Below, piece after piece: positions 12,516 through 23,978 of a stretch of 64,000 nt of DNA. Below the pieces are notes generated by a model, which saw nothing but the letters and a program-made list of their open reading frames with translations, searched no databases and was not told where the DNA came from. Location: contig JAJTUQ010000001.1 in assembly GCA_021399445.1 (NCBI GenBank), positions 4,960,001-5,024,000 of the forward strand, written 5' to 3'. The translations under genes were made by a program, and so were the position numbers. The DNA comes from Xylogone sp. PMI_703 (Eukaryota; Ascomycota; Leotiomycetes). The number at the start of each line of letters is the position of its first letter. The first letter of the stretch is position 1.

Positions 12516-13873
12516 TTAACTCGTCTTTGCAATACCAACTTTCATCATGGGACTCTCTTTGATCTTTTCCCAGTCATGCACGAGTATCATATTCTCCACC
12601 GAGGATTCTGTCTCGGCCTTAGTTCGCGGAATCATTTCTTCTTCATAGACTTTAATAACTTCAGGTAGCTCTCTCTTATCGTTAACACTGATGAGACCGT
12701 TCATAAGCTTTGATACATCACAGATGGAATGATTCAGACCCTGTCCTCTATCTATGTCGCTATAAGTGTTCTCGCTCATATCATTGCTAGCCTAAGAGGA
12801 CACTTACAAGGAGGCATGGGATGTGCAGCATCTCCAGCCAGAGTAATCCGACCGTTGTGGTTATCCCAGGGACTTGGCAGCCAGTATTTTATCTCGTTAC
12901 TGTACATCGGATGGTTCTCTGGAAGCCATGCATATGCTGATCGGAATGGCTCTGACTTGTTTTCATGCCGACCCTTCACCGCTGCTAATATACTTGAAGA
13001 ATCTTGAGGGATGTCCGTCGATCGGTGCCAAGAGCAATTCAACTGAAATGTCCAGGTATTTGGGTCTGCTGGATCAAGTACATTCTCAACTACATATATA
13101 CGTTTAGATAAAGTTTTAGGAAGCAGGGACATCTGCATATGGCGGGCCTACCTGATATGAAGCTGAAAGTACCATCTGGAGACCAAGACATTTGAGATAC
13201 TGAGTTATTGCGAACGTGTCTCGCCTTTTCCGCATCCGAGTAGTTGACGAGGGTCCCAATGAGTGCATATTCAGCGTTAAGACGTGGTGCATTCTCCTCT
13301 CCGACCAAGAAGGTTCGCACAACTGAGTCCACCCCGTCAGTACCGATAAGAACGTCTCCTTCGGCAAGAGTTCCGTCTGTGAAATGCGCAGTTATACAAC
13401 TTCCGTCTTCGCTGTATGTCGCATTCACAAACTCCTTCCCGTACTCAATTTCGAGGCCTTCAGTACATAATTTCCGGAGTCGATTTCTTGAAAAGCGTCG
13501 CATGCCGGCTCCCCGAATGTCCATCAGAAGTTCTCCTGTTTGACCATTCGTGAGGGGAACTACCTCGACCTCCGGATATTCATAAAATGGATCACAATGT
13601 GCTTCATGCAATCTGTTCCATATACTTTGAGGAAGGAGTTCTTCAAGCAAGGGGATAGACCAGTGAATAGCCAGTGTCCAATCACGACGTCGTACGTCTG
13701 ATGACAGCTCCTTTTCATAGACAGAGGTTCTGATTCCATGCTATAGAAATGTTAAGGCTGAAATTATTACATGAAATTCGAGCTAATTATACCTTCTTCA
13801 AACCATGAGCGAGGAGTAGGCCGGTTATCCCACCTCCGATTATCAGAACATGAATGGATTGCGTTGAAACCAT
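12516..13873 (-). CDS. FAD-dependent monooxygenase (salicylate hydroxylase/UbiH-like)
   Basis: A single-component aromatic or polyketide hydroxylase using FAD and NAD(P)H. Exons are 13873-13793, 13740-13152, 13089-12808 and 12751-12516, giving 395 residues. The N-terminus has VLIIGGGITGLLLAHGL (GxGxxG), the middle has GDVLIGTDGVDSVVR (the DG motif), and ITLAGDAAHPMPP followed after an intron by RGQGLNHSICD is the GD motif. All three FAD_binding_3 signatures are thus present. Length is typical. The gene follows the bulk of a long promoter with a gtacggtaccgtac palindrome about 160 bases upstream of the start. It is a frequent tailoring enzyme in metabolite clusters; substrate unknown. Confidence 0.9.
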
Positions 13874-14026
13874 GGTGTCCGGGGGAGACTTCTGTAAACA
13901 GTGCTACGATTTTTAAAGGATAGCATTGTGATACTTATACGTGGCAGATGCGAAGATGCGAATGCGGTGCTTACTGTTCTAAAGCATGTTATTCCTTATG
14001 TAGTTAGATCTGTTCCCGACGATGTA

Positions 14027-14040
14027 GTACGGTACCGTAC
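14027..14040. promoter_or_regulatory. Perfect 14-base palindrome upstream of FAD monooxygenase
   Basis: gtacggtaccgtac reads the same on both strands and contains inverted CGG/CCG triplets, the half-sites of Zn2Cys6 regulators. It is followed directly by ggagtac. It lies about 155 bases upstream of the start at 13873. Function is inferred from symmetry and position only. Confidence 0.3.
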
Positions 14041-14407
14041 GGAGTACGAACCTTAGGATATGGCAGATTGGAGCTAATGCATAGGCTGATTATTGCAAGA
14101 CTTCGTTAATACTTACTAAATTCATCCCCTGACAGCGTAAGCAAGCTCACTCAGTGATCTGATTGCTCAATGCCCTGTAATCTGAGCACCCTCTATAGAA
14201 ATATTAGTCAGATAAGGAAATAAAGTTTTTGCAGTCCTTGCCAGACCTCAGTGAATACCCACGATAACATTCGCTTGAACTCTCGTTGTTACGCTGCTGG
14301 GAAAATGCATTTAGGAGGAATAGTACATCGTCTGGTTGAGTAAGCAGACTTCTAACCAAGTAAAAAGCCAGCCACCATTTTCCCACGCTTAACGTCTGTT
14401 AAGGTCT

Positions 14408-14735
14408 CACCTGAATCCACTTCCATCGAACGCAAATCTACTTGTTTTCGCTAATACCAGTACTCGTAAAATGTTAACCCCCAACCAACGCAATCAATCA
14501 CCTAGGTGGGCTATACGCCCCAAGTAGTTACCAATATTACAATCTCAGTTGAAATATATAACAGCCACTTGAGTTAAAATTCAACGTATTTTCTACATTC
14601 CTAATACCAAGCTCTTGAATCCATGAATTGGAATTAGTTGAAACCCAATTAAGGTTTATAACGACGGCATTGTTAGTGCGACATCGGTAAGTGGATTTAC
14701 GGAAGTAGGTTCAATGGAAGTGGATCTGGGTGAGA
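14408..14735. repeat. Imperfect inverted repeat, possible decayed MITE
   Basis: A 27-base arm beginning tctcacctgaatccacttcc near 14407 is matched in inverted orientation near 14709-14735 with about four mismatches. The enclosed 270 bases are AT-rich and non-coding. No convincing target-site duplication was found, so origin is uncertain. Confidence 0.35.
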
Positions 14736-15274
14736 GCTCTATTAATTGTAGCATTTGTGCTGAGGCCATACATAATACATGGGCAATAGACGAAATAGAG
14801 CATCGACCATGCATTAGCTCAACTCTGGTACACGCACCTGAGTAACTATGACACAGTAGTTCTGACCTTCCAGCTCTTTAAGCGGCCGCTCTAATATTTT
14901 TTCATGCATTTATTAGCTAGCTTGTATGACTTTTCTATGGCTACTATTGTGCAGTATATAACTTATAAAATAAATCTATAACTCTAAGTTATGACAGTGG
15001 TAGCGATAGCGACTCAGCGATATATCTATACAGTATATAAGCCAGCCTATACGCCAATGTATAAGCTATCGCAGCCAACAATTATATTATTAATTTCGTG
15101 TACGCGTTTTATATTTTACTCAAATTTAAGTAATAATATTTATATCCAGTTTATGCTTTAATTATATAAAGCATAATTTGCGTTATTAAGTGTATCGTCG
15201 TCTATAGGCCTAAACTCCGGGACACGGGCTTATTAAACTTCAGGCTACAGGTTGCAAGCCTGTTAAAGCCAGCG

Positions 15275-15340
15275 TGCCAGAAGAGATATATAGTGCGTTA
15301 AGCAGCCAGTTCAACTAGAGTTCTCCTTTTGTTCTGAGAC
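15275..15340 (+). repeat. Dispersed 66-base repeat, copy A
   Basis: This segment (gccagaa, gatatatag, taagcagcca, ctccttttg and tctgag blocks in order) is shared with 26212-26278 and 38447-38513. Copy A is the most diverged. It is non-coding and lies in an AT-rich repeat-bearing spacer. Confidence 0.6.
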
Positions 15341-15367
15341 CGTGACTGTATAACGATAACTATTGTA

Positions 15368-15545
15368 TGCTTTCGCCTGGCAAGCCATGGGAATTATACG
15401 TTTATATTCTAATGTTCAACCATGCCTAAATAGGAATATATTGTCTGATCGGATACCGGCCAATGTCTTTCAAGTCTGATTATGCGAAATTGCTATGTGC
15501 GTGGTTATGTATGAATGATTGGCCATGGCTTGCCAGGCGAAAGAG
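15368..15545. mobile_element. Short MITE-like element with perfect 21-base inverted ends
   Basis: ctttcgcctggcaagccatg at 15370 onward is repeated exactly in inverted orientation up to 15543, with the match covering 21 bases. Extending by two bases on each side places TA on both flanks (15366-15367 and 15546-15547), which fits the TA target duplication of Tc1/mariner-type MITEs. It has no coding capacity. Confidence 0.6.
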
Positions 15546-16002
15546 TAGGCGTTTTAGTGAATATAATGCTTAAAGCTTAGTAAATTTACAGCGCATTACG
15601 GTGATTGATAGCCCAAAAGTCACTATAACTACAGAGCAAATTTAGGCTTCTATCGCTAACGAAAGCGTAACGTTTCAGCAATGTCTCTGCCAGTTAATAG
15701 TGATGTGTCTTTGTTATGCATCATTAACTCGATGTCCTAATCTCAGGCATCCATGGCCACTTTTCAGTACTGTTCTAGGTCAGATCTCAGAGAAAGCTTA
15801 GAAACATAAATGTCTTGGTTGATGGATACAAGTACTTGTGACATCATTCGTTAAGATCTGTCATCTTGTCCGGCTTATTAAGCTAGTCGGAGTTTGGTGC
15901 TTACGTCAGCTACACGGCAAAGCCGCTGAGCGGAATTGGGTTGTCGTATTAATATATGCTCCACTCCTTGGTATTCACTGCGGATTCAGATAGAAACCTG
16001 AG

Positions 16003-17544
16003 ATGGACAGTGTACAGGCTTCAAGGTCAATACGAGAACGTAAAAAAGAAGTCCTAGGCATCTATTCTTTCTCTGAACCCGTCACTCTAAAGTATGGTCA
16101 GGAGAAGGGCGGCAAGGCGGAGTCAGGAGCGCAAAAGAGACAGAAACAAATACGCCAAGCTCAGCGGTGAGTGGAAACTTTCCAGGTTCAATCTCCTTGT
16201 TGAATATCATTAATACCTTCTTAGGAGTCACAGGCAACGAACGCAAGATTATATGAGGGCGTTAGAGAACGAAATTCTACGCCTTCGAGGTGCAGAGAGA
16301 GAGCTCAGCCAAATCAGTAATGACTGGAAACGATGTAGCACTGCTCTGATTGGTCCGTCAAGAGACATGCCATCGCTGAATCGCCGAGTTGGACAGATGA
16401 GGCCAGGGGTCTTTCTCTGGCTAGCTACCGGTGAACTTTCGTCGGAGCATCTCCCAATCTTCCCTTTCACGTCAGGTGCTACATCGCATGTTAACTACTC
16501 AGAAATACCCCCTAGTCTGGAAATATTTGACTCCATGACTCGTGAACTGTTATTTAACTGTATGTCATTACTATTCGTTGTCCTGATAATTATCTCTGAC
16601 ACATACTCACTTTAGTCTGCGAGAATGTCGCTCCCACTCTAGACGCCACTGAATTAGCTCGGAATGGATATACCAAGCATATTGTTCCTCTTTCTCTAGA
16701 GAGCGATATGGTTAGGAATGCACTCCTTGCTGCCTCCGCAAGCCAAATGCAGACCACTCGAAGAACAATGATGCCCCGATCTTTGGGGTACAAATCAGCA
16801 GCTATTCGCGGATTGCAGCAAGCCTCCCAGCAGTTGGCGACAGATATCAGCTCTGCGCTGTTGACATTAGCCACCATTCTTGGGCTATTGATTGACGATA
16901 TGATCAATGACAACAGAGAATTCCCTGTGTTGCTAAAACTAGCAGACTCATGGACTACTTTAAACCCATCCGACAACAATCGATCAAATGATCCACTTGG
17001 CCGATTTATACTAGACCAAATACAAATGTATAGTTCCATCTCTTTGCAATATGGCATATATCGACGCAGGCATTGCTAACATAGTTGGATAATGGAATAT
17101 AGGTTGAAAGCACTTGTACATCCGCTCTACCAATTTACCCAATCCTATAACCCGACGAAGAAAATGATCTCATCAGGAAACCTCACTCATCCCCCTCTCA
17201 GTCATTCCAAGCTATATGATATTTTTGCAATCCTAGAAAGTGCTACAGCCCAGGCTTGCTCCATCTATAGCTATAAGGGATCACCCAGTTCTGCTGAAAA
17301 TGCAGGTACTTCGACAACTGAATTAGACTTATTACTGGACAATCTTCAGTCGACCACCACCGATATACCACCATATGCACCTGGGGAAAACTCACTCGCA
17401 TGGGTATATTCTATTGCATTATCGCGAAGCACTCTTCCAAAGCACTGCGCGTTTTTTAATTCACGGCTAGCGGAATTGTTACGCAGAATCGGATATCAAA
17501 ACATATCAGATTACTTAGCTACAGTATCCATGTATAAAAACTAG
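16003..17544 (+). CDS. bZIP transcription factor fused to a DUF3468-like (fungal TF) domain
   Basis: A nuclear regulator of about 456 residues. Exons are 16003-16166, 16225-16559, 16616-17027 and 17085-17544; every junction is GT-AG and in phase. The start at 16003 was found by reading the first exon back from the basic region. Residues 45-60 form a Yap-like basic region, IRQAQRSHRQR, with R55 split by intron 1; leucines at 68, 75 and 82 make the zipper. From about residue 160, SLEIFDSMTRELLF, PLSLESDMVRNALLAASASQ and LGLLIDDMI match the acquired DUF3468/Fungal_trans_2 body usually attached to Zn2Cys6 proteins. It sits between the FAD monooxygenase and a drug pump, so it is a candidate local regulator. 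Confidence 0.82.
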
Positions 17545-19208
17545 AAAAGCAAAGGAAAACAGTTTAAAGATTCACTAGCTGTTTGGTCCCGAACGTGAAC
17601 ACGATACATCCGAAACTGCTTTACTAGAGATAGACAATGCGATGGGACCCTTGTGACTGATTGAAATGTCATGACTCAACCCGGGACTCGGCTTTTGTCA
17701 TTAGGCTTTGGAAGGCTTTTACCCCTTTTTTTTCCAACGCTAGGTGAGAATATGAACGGAGATGCAAACAATTATATCTTCCACAATTTTCCATGGACCT
17801 CCTACGCCCTCGGAGTGCTGGCCCTGCACTTGTTCTGGATTCGACGTTGACTCAGCTAAATGATCCTGAATCGTATAAGGCTCCAGATACGTACAGTGCT
17901 CCGCAACAATAGAACACGGCATGTAGGACTCGAGCAGCTTGCATTTGCTATCTCTCCTGGCCAGTTACGGTTTTTCAACGACGGTCTCTTTAGCCTAAAT
18001 ATAGAATAGGGATAGTCGGTGAGATTACAACAGATGAGCTACGGTCCAGTCTTACTTGATAGTGAACTACATATTAATGGACTCAAATCATCTACCAGAA
18101 CCAAAAGAGGCCTCAATGCCTGGCCGCTTATTCACCCTTATGCTTGTTCTGACAGTATCTTGTTCGACTGGCCAGCGGCGTTAGGTGATCGGGGTATCAT
18201 AATTGTGACAGAAATTGTGATTTCAATCAATATCTGTATCTCCGCGGATTAAAGCAAATCCCAAGAGCGATTCTAATTGATATCGTCAATCGTATCTACA
18301 GCAGCCAGATCGGAAGTTTAATAAGAGGAGTGGTGATATTGCAACTTGAATTACCTCTTTGAGACTAGTCATCTGTTCATGGATCTTTGCTCCCGTCGGT
18401 TCATCTGAGCTGACATAATTAGTGTCATGTAATAACTAACTAATCCTCTTCGTCTAACTACGATAGGAACTTAGATGCGGGGCCAATTAAATCTCTCCAA
18501 AGTGGACGATATAAGAGGTTTACAGTGTTAACTGCAAGCACGAGCACTCACGAGAATGACGTCAAGAGTTCGGTAAACGTACCTTTATTTTAACTTAAAC
18601 ACTTATTGCGGTAGAGTGATTACGGTGCTGGAGCCCAGAATTGCGCCCCTATTCAGGCTGTAACCCCAAAATGGTATAGCGTCCAACTCCCTTGCCTTGC
18701 CGCACTGTACTAAGGTCTCAAATTCCATTGTATTGTCCGTGCATTTCTAATCAGCATCAACAGTAACTGAGCCAAGCATCGATATCCCTATGAATCATGC
18801 CCGATGTACGGTTTGATAATCCGCAGCCAACAGAAGCCATGATGCTACACCCTAGTAAACTCAGTTACAACTTACTAATCACTGCTTCTTGGCTTCTTCA
18901 AGGCACTGTTGTAGCCTATCCATGTTCCTAATGACTCGCCGAGGTGAACAGCCCTGAGGTCTGGCCATGATGAGGTTACAATGCTTTGAAATACGTCGAC
19001 ATGGCTCCCCTGAGGATTCACGTATATATTCAATACCATAGCCGTACCTTCAATTATCAACGGCTACTATTCGTTTCTGCAATTGACTCCTTCACCAAGA
19101 CATCACTATTGCCTCTTCACTCTTTTCATCTGATTGAAAAGGCCATCTCAGAGCCGTAGGTAGTCTAGATTCTCCTCAGGCAGTTTTGCTACGGACCCAG
19201 CCTACGGC
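17545..19208. other. 1.7-kb intergenic region, no gene recognised
   Basis: Holds the 3' end of the bZIP gene and the promoter of the MFS at 19209. The open frames at 18019-18252 (plus) and 18875-19060 (minus) are short and match nothing I recognise. A T-rich tract near 17722-17731 follows the bZIP gene. Confidence 0.5.
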
Positions 19209-21002
19209 ATGCTTGATATCGTCAGAGAAGCGCCGATTGGCCAGGCGATTCGCTTCATTTCACGCAACAGGTTGCTTCAATATCCAGAAGAGAGACCTGA
19301 TTTTGAATTGCCTGCTCAGTATTCGGCTCTCCTCAGGAGTGCTGAGGATTCTAAGGAACAGAATCCTGATGGTCCACTGACTAGCAGTGATGCTTCTCTC
19401 AAAATTGAAAGCAATAATTCTCCTCAACCCAGATCCCCAGGCGATGTGGAGCCAGACTTAGAGGCACTCGGGACGGTGAGAACAGGGGCCAGTGCCCGCA
19501 CTGCGCCGTATACCAATGAGCGACTGCATGAGGAACAGAGGCTCGAAATTGAACGCACCAAATCTCTTCCCGTTGTACCTCAGAAAACATCAGACGGCAC
19601 TATTCTGGTGGATTGGTATACTACCGATGATCCAGCAAATCCGCAAAACTGGTCGTCTTTCAAGAAGAGCTTCATAATGTTCGTTCTCTGCTTTTATACC
19701 TGGACTGTCTACTGTGCAGGTCCCATTTATGCGGCATCTGAAGATGGAATTGTGCCTCATTTTGGCATCAGTCCGGTTGCTGCCTCTCTTGGCTTATCGC
19801 TCTATGTACTTGCATACGGTGTCGGAGACCTTCTTTTTTCTCCTATGACTGAAATCCCCATCGTCGGGAGGAATCCGGTCTATTATCTTACATTTATTGT
19901 TTTCTGGGCCCTGTCTTTTCCTACAGCTGTTATAAACAACTTTGGTGGATTTCTAGCCTTGCGATTCTGGATGGGATTCTTTGGCAGTCCGGCTTTAGCA
20001 AACGGAGGGGCGACAGTAGGGGATATGTTCGCTGTAATCTACATTCCATACGGGCTGTGTTGGTGGGTTGTCTCCGCATGGTGTGGTCCTGCAATTGGGC
20101 CACTGATTGGAGGCTTCGCTGCTATGGCCAAGGGCTGGAGATGGCCATTGTGGGAAATAACTTGGCTGTCGTCCCTTGTGTTGGTTGTTCTATTATGTTT
20201 TATGCCAGAAACATCCTCGGCCAACATCTTGTTGAGACGAGCGCATCGACTACGCAAATTGACAGGCGATTCAAGACTTCAGTCCCAGAGCGAAATTGAT
20301 CAACGCCATCTGTCAGCTTCTGAGATCATTAATTCTGCACTAATTAGACCGATGGAGATCATGTTGAAAGATCCGGCCATCTTTTTTGTCAATCTCTACA
20401 CGGGCTACTTCTATGGTGTCTTTTATACATTTTTCGAAGTTTTTCCTCTCGTCTTCCCAGTGTTTTACGGATTTAATCTTGGGCAGACTGGTCTTGTCTT
20501 CCTGACATGTATCATTGGTGTAATTATTGCTCTTCTGGCTTACTTTGCTTACCTTTATTGGTACATGGTGCCCGACAACATTCGCAACGGTTTCCGAGAG
20601 CAAGAGCATCGCCTTGTTCCCGCCATTATTGGCTCGTTTTTATTACCCATTGGGCTGTTCCTCTTTGCATGGACCTCTGATTCAAATATTCACTGGGCAG
20701 TGCCACTTGTCGGTGTGGGCATCTTCGTCATTGGGCATTTTTGGATCATGCAGTCGCTCTTTATCTACATCGCGTTCTCGTATCCAAAATATGCGGCCTC
20801 TCTCTTCGCAGGGAACAGCATATGGAGATCCGGTACTGCCGGTGGTAGTGTCGTCTTTGCAAGACCATTGTTCATCAATTTAGGTGTCCATAAGGGTGTG
20901 ACTGTGCTTGCGGGATTGAGCGTGGCTGGAATTATTGGGACAGTTGCTATTTACAAGTTCGGCAAAAACCTCCGTGCTAGATCTAAGTTTGCGGAAAGTT
21001 AG
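19209..21002 (+). CDS. MFS multidrug transporter, DHA1 MDR1/FLU1-like
   Basis: A single-exon, 597-residue plasma-membrane drug/proton antiporter. The N-terminus MLDIVREAPIGQAIRF is characteristic of the benomyl/methotrexate-resistance (MDR1) subgroup and fixes the start. A long cytosolic N-terminal tail of about 150 residues ends in DPANPQNWSSFKKSF, the usual entry to helix 1. Twelve hydrophobic segments follow, with GPAIGPLIGGF in the motif-C region and a cytosolic loop after helix 6 containing PETS. Length is at the upper end of normal. Its position next to oxidoreductases and a SnoaL-like gene suits export of a metabolite or self-protection, which is inference. Confidence 0.93.
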   Translation: MLDIVREAPIGQAIRFISRNRLLQYPEERPDFELPAQYSALLRSAEDSKEQNPDGPLTSSDASLKIESNNSPQPRSPGDVEPDLEALGTVRTGASARTAPYTNERLHEEQRLEIERTKSLPVVPQKTSDGTILVDWYTTDDPANPQNWSSFKKSFIMFVLCFYTWTVYCAGPIYAASEDGIVPHFGISPVAASLGLSLYVLAYGVGDLLFSPMTEIPIVGRNPVYYLTFIVFWALSFPTAVINNFGGFLALRFWMGFFGSPALANGGATVGDMFAVIYIPYGLCWWVVSAWCGPAIGPLIGGFAAMAKGWRWPLWEITWLSSLVLVVLLCFMPETSSANILLRRAHRLRKLTGDSRLQSQSEIDQRHLSASEIINSALIRPMEIMLKDPAIFFVNLYTGYFYGVFYTFFEVFPLVFPVFYGFNLGQTGLVFLTCIIGVIIALLAYFAYLYWYMVPDNIRNGFREQEHRLVPAIIGSFLLPIGLFLFAWTSDSNIHWAVPLVGVGIFVIGHFWIMQSLFIYIAFSYPKYAASLFAGNSIWRSGTAGGSVVFARPLFINLGVHKGVTVLAGLSVAGIIGTVAIYKFGKNLRARSKFAES

Positions 21003-21698
21003 GTCGTCAAAGCCAGGGGATACTCTATCCGGTCATTCTCAGATTGGGTCACTGTAAAGTGTCGTGCCCTTGGTTGGAAGTAGACTATTGCACACTCGAC
21101 TATATACAAAGAAATCAACACATGTAATCGGGAGGTGGGTTTAATTCAGAAAAAGTTTAGTGTAAAAGAAATGATAGGATGCTGTTTGAAACAGGATATG
21201 GTTGACAGGACGAAAATTGATGCGGAATACATAGATTTTTTTTAACTCTTTAGAATATGTTCATATTACTATAAATTATTACTATAGATTTCTGATTCAT
21301 TAGAGGCCACACTGTGGATGATATCAGGTGAAAAGGTAAGTATGATTCCTCTGACAGATTAATAAACTCCCTACCCTAAAATACGTCTTGAGTTTTACTC
21401 GCGTATCAGGGTTCTCCCGCTATGCAGTCGGGAAGTATGGATGTGCACTACTTACCGAGGTTATAGGATTAGTCCATACATTAATGTCTCGCACGATAGG
21501 GAAACTAGTATAATTTCCAGGGTGCGTTATTTATGGACTCTAAGTTAGTTGTAAAGTATAAATATATTTTCCATTTCCCAGTCAGAATTGTACCGAAGCT
21601 TGTAAAATACCATATGAATGAGACGCCAGGCGTGGCATAACATGCTCAACTCTCAAATATTCGTTTCATGAACCAAAAGACAATCTTAAGAAGTGAAG
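21003..21698. other. Intergenic region
   Basis: AT-rich spacer of about 700 bases with no open frame of note and no repeat recognised. Confidence 0.5.
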
Positions 21699-22007
21699 AT
21701 GGGTCTCTCAAAATTCAAATTCTGGAAAAAATCCTTTCAAAGCAAATCGTCAGCGGCTGTGGCTCATGGCGACCACAGAAATAGGCCATCAAATGCTTCC
21801 TCTGACGCTCTATCAGCCACATCCACTCTCACGGATGCTCGTACATCAGATGGAGCTTTGGGCATGACAGGAGACTCAGCTGCGGCACAAAAAGCCCGAC
21901 GAAATGAGTTACGACGAGTGCGGCAAGAGAAGGCATGGCGAGAGGCGGAGAAGAGACGGCGTGAAACACAAAGCTCTCCGTGGCAGGGGGGAATGGGGCC
22001 AAAATGA
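21699..22007 (+). CDS. Small charged hypothetical protein
   Basis: An unrecognised 102-residue protein. The start at 21699 (MGLSKFKFWKK) is the first ATG in the frame. The first dozen residues are basic and aromatic, the middle is Ser/Thr/Ala-rich, and residues ~65-95 form a strongly charged likely helix (RRNELRRVRQEKAWREAEKR). There is no signal peptide or membrane segment. The frame is open and the codons look ordinary, but with no family match it could be a chance frame. Confidence 0.4.
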   Translation: MGLSKFKFWKKSFQSKSSAAVAHGDHRNRPSNASSDALSATSTLTDARTSDGALGMTGDSAAAQKARRNELRRVRQEKAWREAEKRRRETQSSPWQGGMGPK

Positions 22008-22391
22008 CAATCTGCCCTTGATTAGGGCGGAGCAAGAAGTTTAAGAAGATGAATAAGCGGGTTGACACTTTACTTCCGTAGTTGGTTAATCAATCTATGT
22101 ATGCAGTCCCCTATAATATCTTAAATCCACGTGGTTTCACTACTGCTGTACAAATTTACTGAAGGTATTTGTCAGACTGCCAAAGACCGGCATGAGTGCA
22201 AATGGCCGGTAAGAACGACACAATCACTGCAATGATATAGTAGGGGAGTACACCTATAATTCAGATGCTCGAACCTGTGATTCAAGGCATAGAGATCAAT
22301 TTGTGTTATATCGTTGACTAAACTCTCCAGTCCTTTACTTGCATATCATGTATAACCTTCTATCCTTCCTGCATAGTCTATTTCATACATT
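22008..22391. other. Intergenic region between convergent genes
   Basis: About 380 bases holding the 3' ends of the small hypothetical gene and of the SnoaL-like gene. No further feature seen. Confidence 0.5.
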
Positions 22392-22918
22392 TCAACTTGT
22401 GGGTAGTAAACCTAGTTGCTGCAGTGCTAAAAGTCCCGCCTCTTCTCCAAGCTCTTCCACTATCTTGCCGTCCTTGAGTGTATAGATTGTGGTACCCGAA
22501 AACCGCATCTCCCGACCTGAATTGGGCTGTGGCAAGGAACCAATAGGGAAATCGAAAAAAGCTTGTCCCGTATGCTTTCCTCCTCCAAACCATCGTGCCA
22601 CTACGTAGTTCTCTTCCGCAATTAGAGGAAACGGCGAAAGAAGCCTAAAAGAGATATCCGGGAATGACTAAGAGCGCTTGCCTGTCAGCAAGCTTGGGAC
22701 CCGGGGATAGGCATGTTATACCGACTGACCAATTTAAACTCAGAGTGCATCTTCTTTGCAGCCTCCTTTCCAACATACCGGCCGTGCAAGGGGTAGTAGA
22801 TGACAAAGTCATCCGAGCATACCTCATCTACCACACTGGAATTTCCCTTGGTCCAAAACTCCTCATAGTAGTAAGCCACAATTTGGCGATTACGCTCACG
22901 CAGGGATTTGGCATCCAT
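22392..22918 (-). CDS. SnoaL-like domain protein (polyketide cyclase/ester cyclase fold)
   Basis: A 154-residue NTF2-fold protein. Exons are 22918-22730 and 22667-22392; the intron begins gtcagt and ends ttag and is in phase 0. Residues ~10-60 carry RQIVAYYYEEFWTKG and DEVCSDDFVIYY, the N-terminal helix and strand of the fold; the second exon has FRLLSPFPLIAEENYVVARW, TGTT-like FSGTTIYTLKDGKIVEE and a normal C-terminus. Members act as cyclases, dehydratases or hydrolases in aromatic metabolite pathways, though many are of unknown function. Its neighbours are two exporters. Confidence 0.85.
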
Positions 22919-23978
22919 CTCTTTCTTTTACGATGAAGTCGTATACGAGCTGAAAATGAGGTGAAAAAGGACAAGCCACTCGTTCCTGCACAGAGAGGGT
23001 GCGCACCAATTAGGAACTAAAAACTAAGCGAATATTACTTGAATCGGCAGTAGCGCAATATTGATATTTTATTTCTTTTGATACTCCACTGTCAACAATG
23101 AGATATCTTAAGTCTACAGAGAAATGCTGTTTGTTATATTCAACAGATTTCAGCCGCTTCTGATACTGATATTCTTTGCTCAATGTCGTCGACCTTGCAA
23201 TGGAATTTGATAGATGTGACGGAGATGCTTAGTAAAACATTGGCACGAGCGGTTGTTAATCAACTGAGGCTTTTCCAGATCCGTACCACCCATAAGTCTA
23301 ATTTAAAGATAGGCGTACTGGTTAAAAAGATCGTGATTTGCGTGCTAAGCTTCGGCTTTTCGGTAATCTCCGATTCACTGATACTGGAACAATCAAGCTA
23401 GTCAACAGCAGGGATCACATATTTATACTAAACCCAATCAGGAAAATTCGGTTTCAATCGAAATCCCTTTCTCGAAGGAGCTTCCATCAAGCTTTTCTCG
23501 CTTATCCCGCATAGAGCTATGCTTAATTTTATTAATAACAAACGCTAATCCCAGATAAGAATCTCTTGCCGGTACCCTGAGCCAGTGGCGGCGATCCCAT
23601 CGCGCAGTACAGTTTAGTAGTTTTGATTATGGTAACTACGTTATTGACCTATCTCCCAAACGTACTTGAGGTAACTACGCAGTGGTATTTTTGCATTAAC
23701 TCCGATGGTTAAGAGTAGATGTAATTACTGTGTAGTAAATTTGTAATTTTTGTGCTTAGAAAGCGCGATCCCAAATATCACCCTGTGATATGGATAATCT
23801 TTCGGGCCCTCTGCTCACAGTGCCGAGGTGAAATATTCCTCTCTGGATGCACTCTCAAATATATACATCGTCACCGTTTCCTAACTTCCTCTAAAGTTAC
23901 TTTCGGTTTAGTTAGTCATATTTAATGATCAAAAACGCATTCTGAGATTCGGGCTCACTTCCGTTCGTCGATTGCAGA
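22919..23978. other. Intergenic region between divergent genes
   Basis: About 1 kb serving the SnoaL-like gene (minus) and the MFS at 23979 (plus). No gene seen; a tatata element lies near 23861, about 115 bases before the MFS start. Confidence 0.5.

Larger units (their letters stand above)
13874..16002. other. 2.1-kb intergenic region rich in small repeats
   Basis: No gene was recognised. This AT-rich stretch holds an imperfect inverted repeat (14408-14735), a copy of a dispersed 66-base repeat (15275-15340) and a short element with perfect 21-base inverted ends (15368-15545). It separates two divergent genes and must hold both promoters. Confidence 0.55.

Noticed and set aside
18875..19060. 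61-residue minus-strand frame upstream of the DHA1 transporter
   Set aside because: It reads plausibly but has no recognisable fold, no partner exon with splice sites, and is too short to support as a gene.
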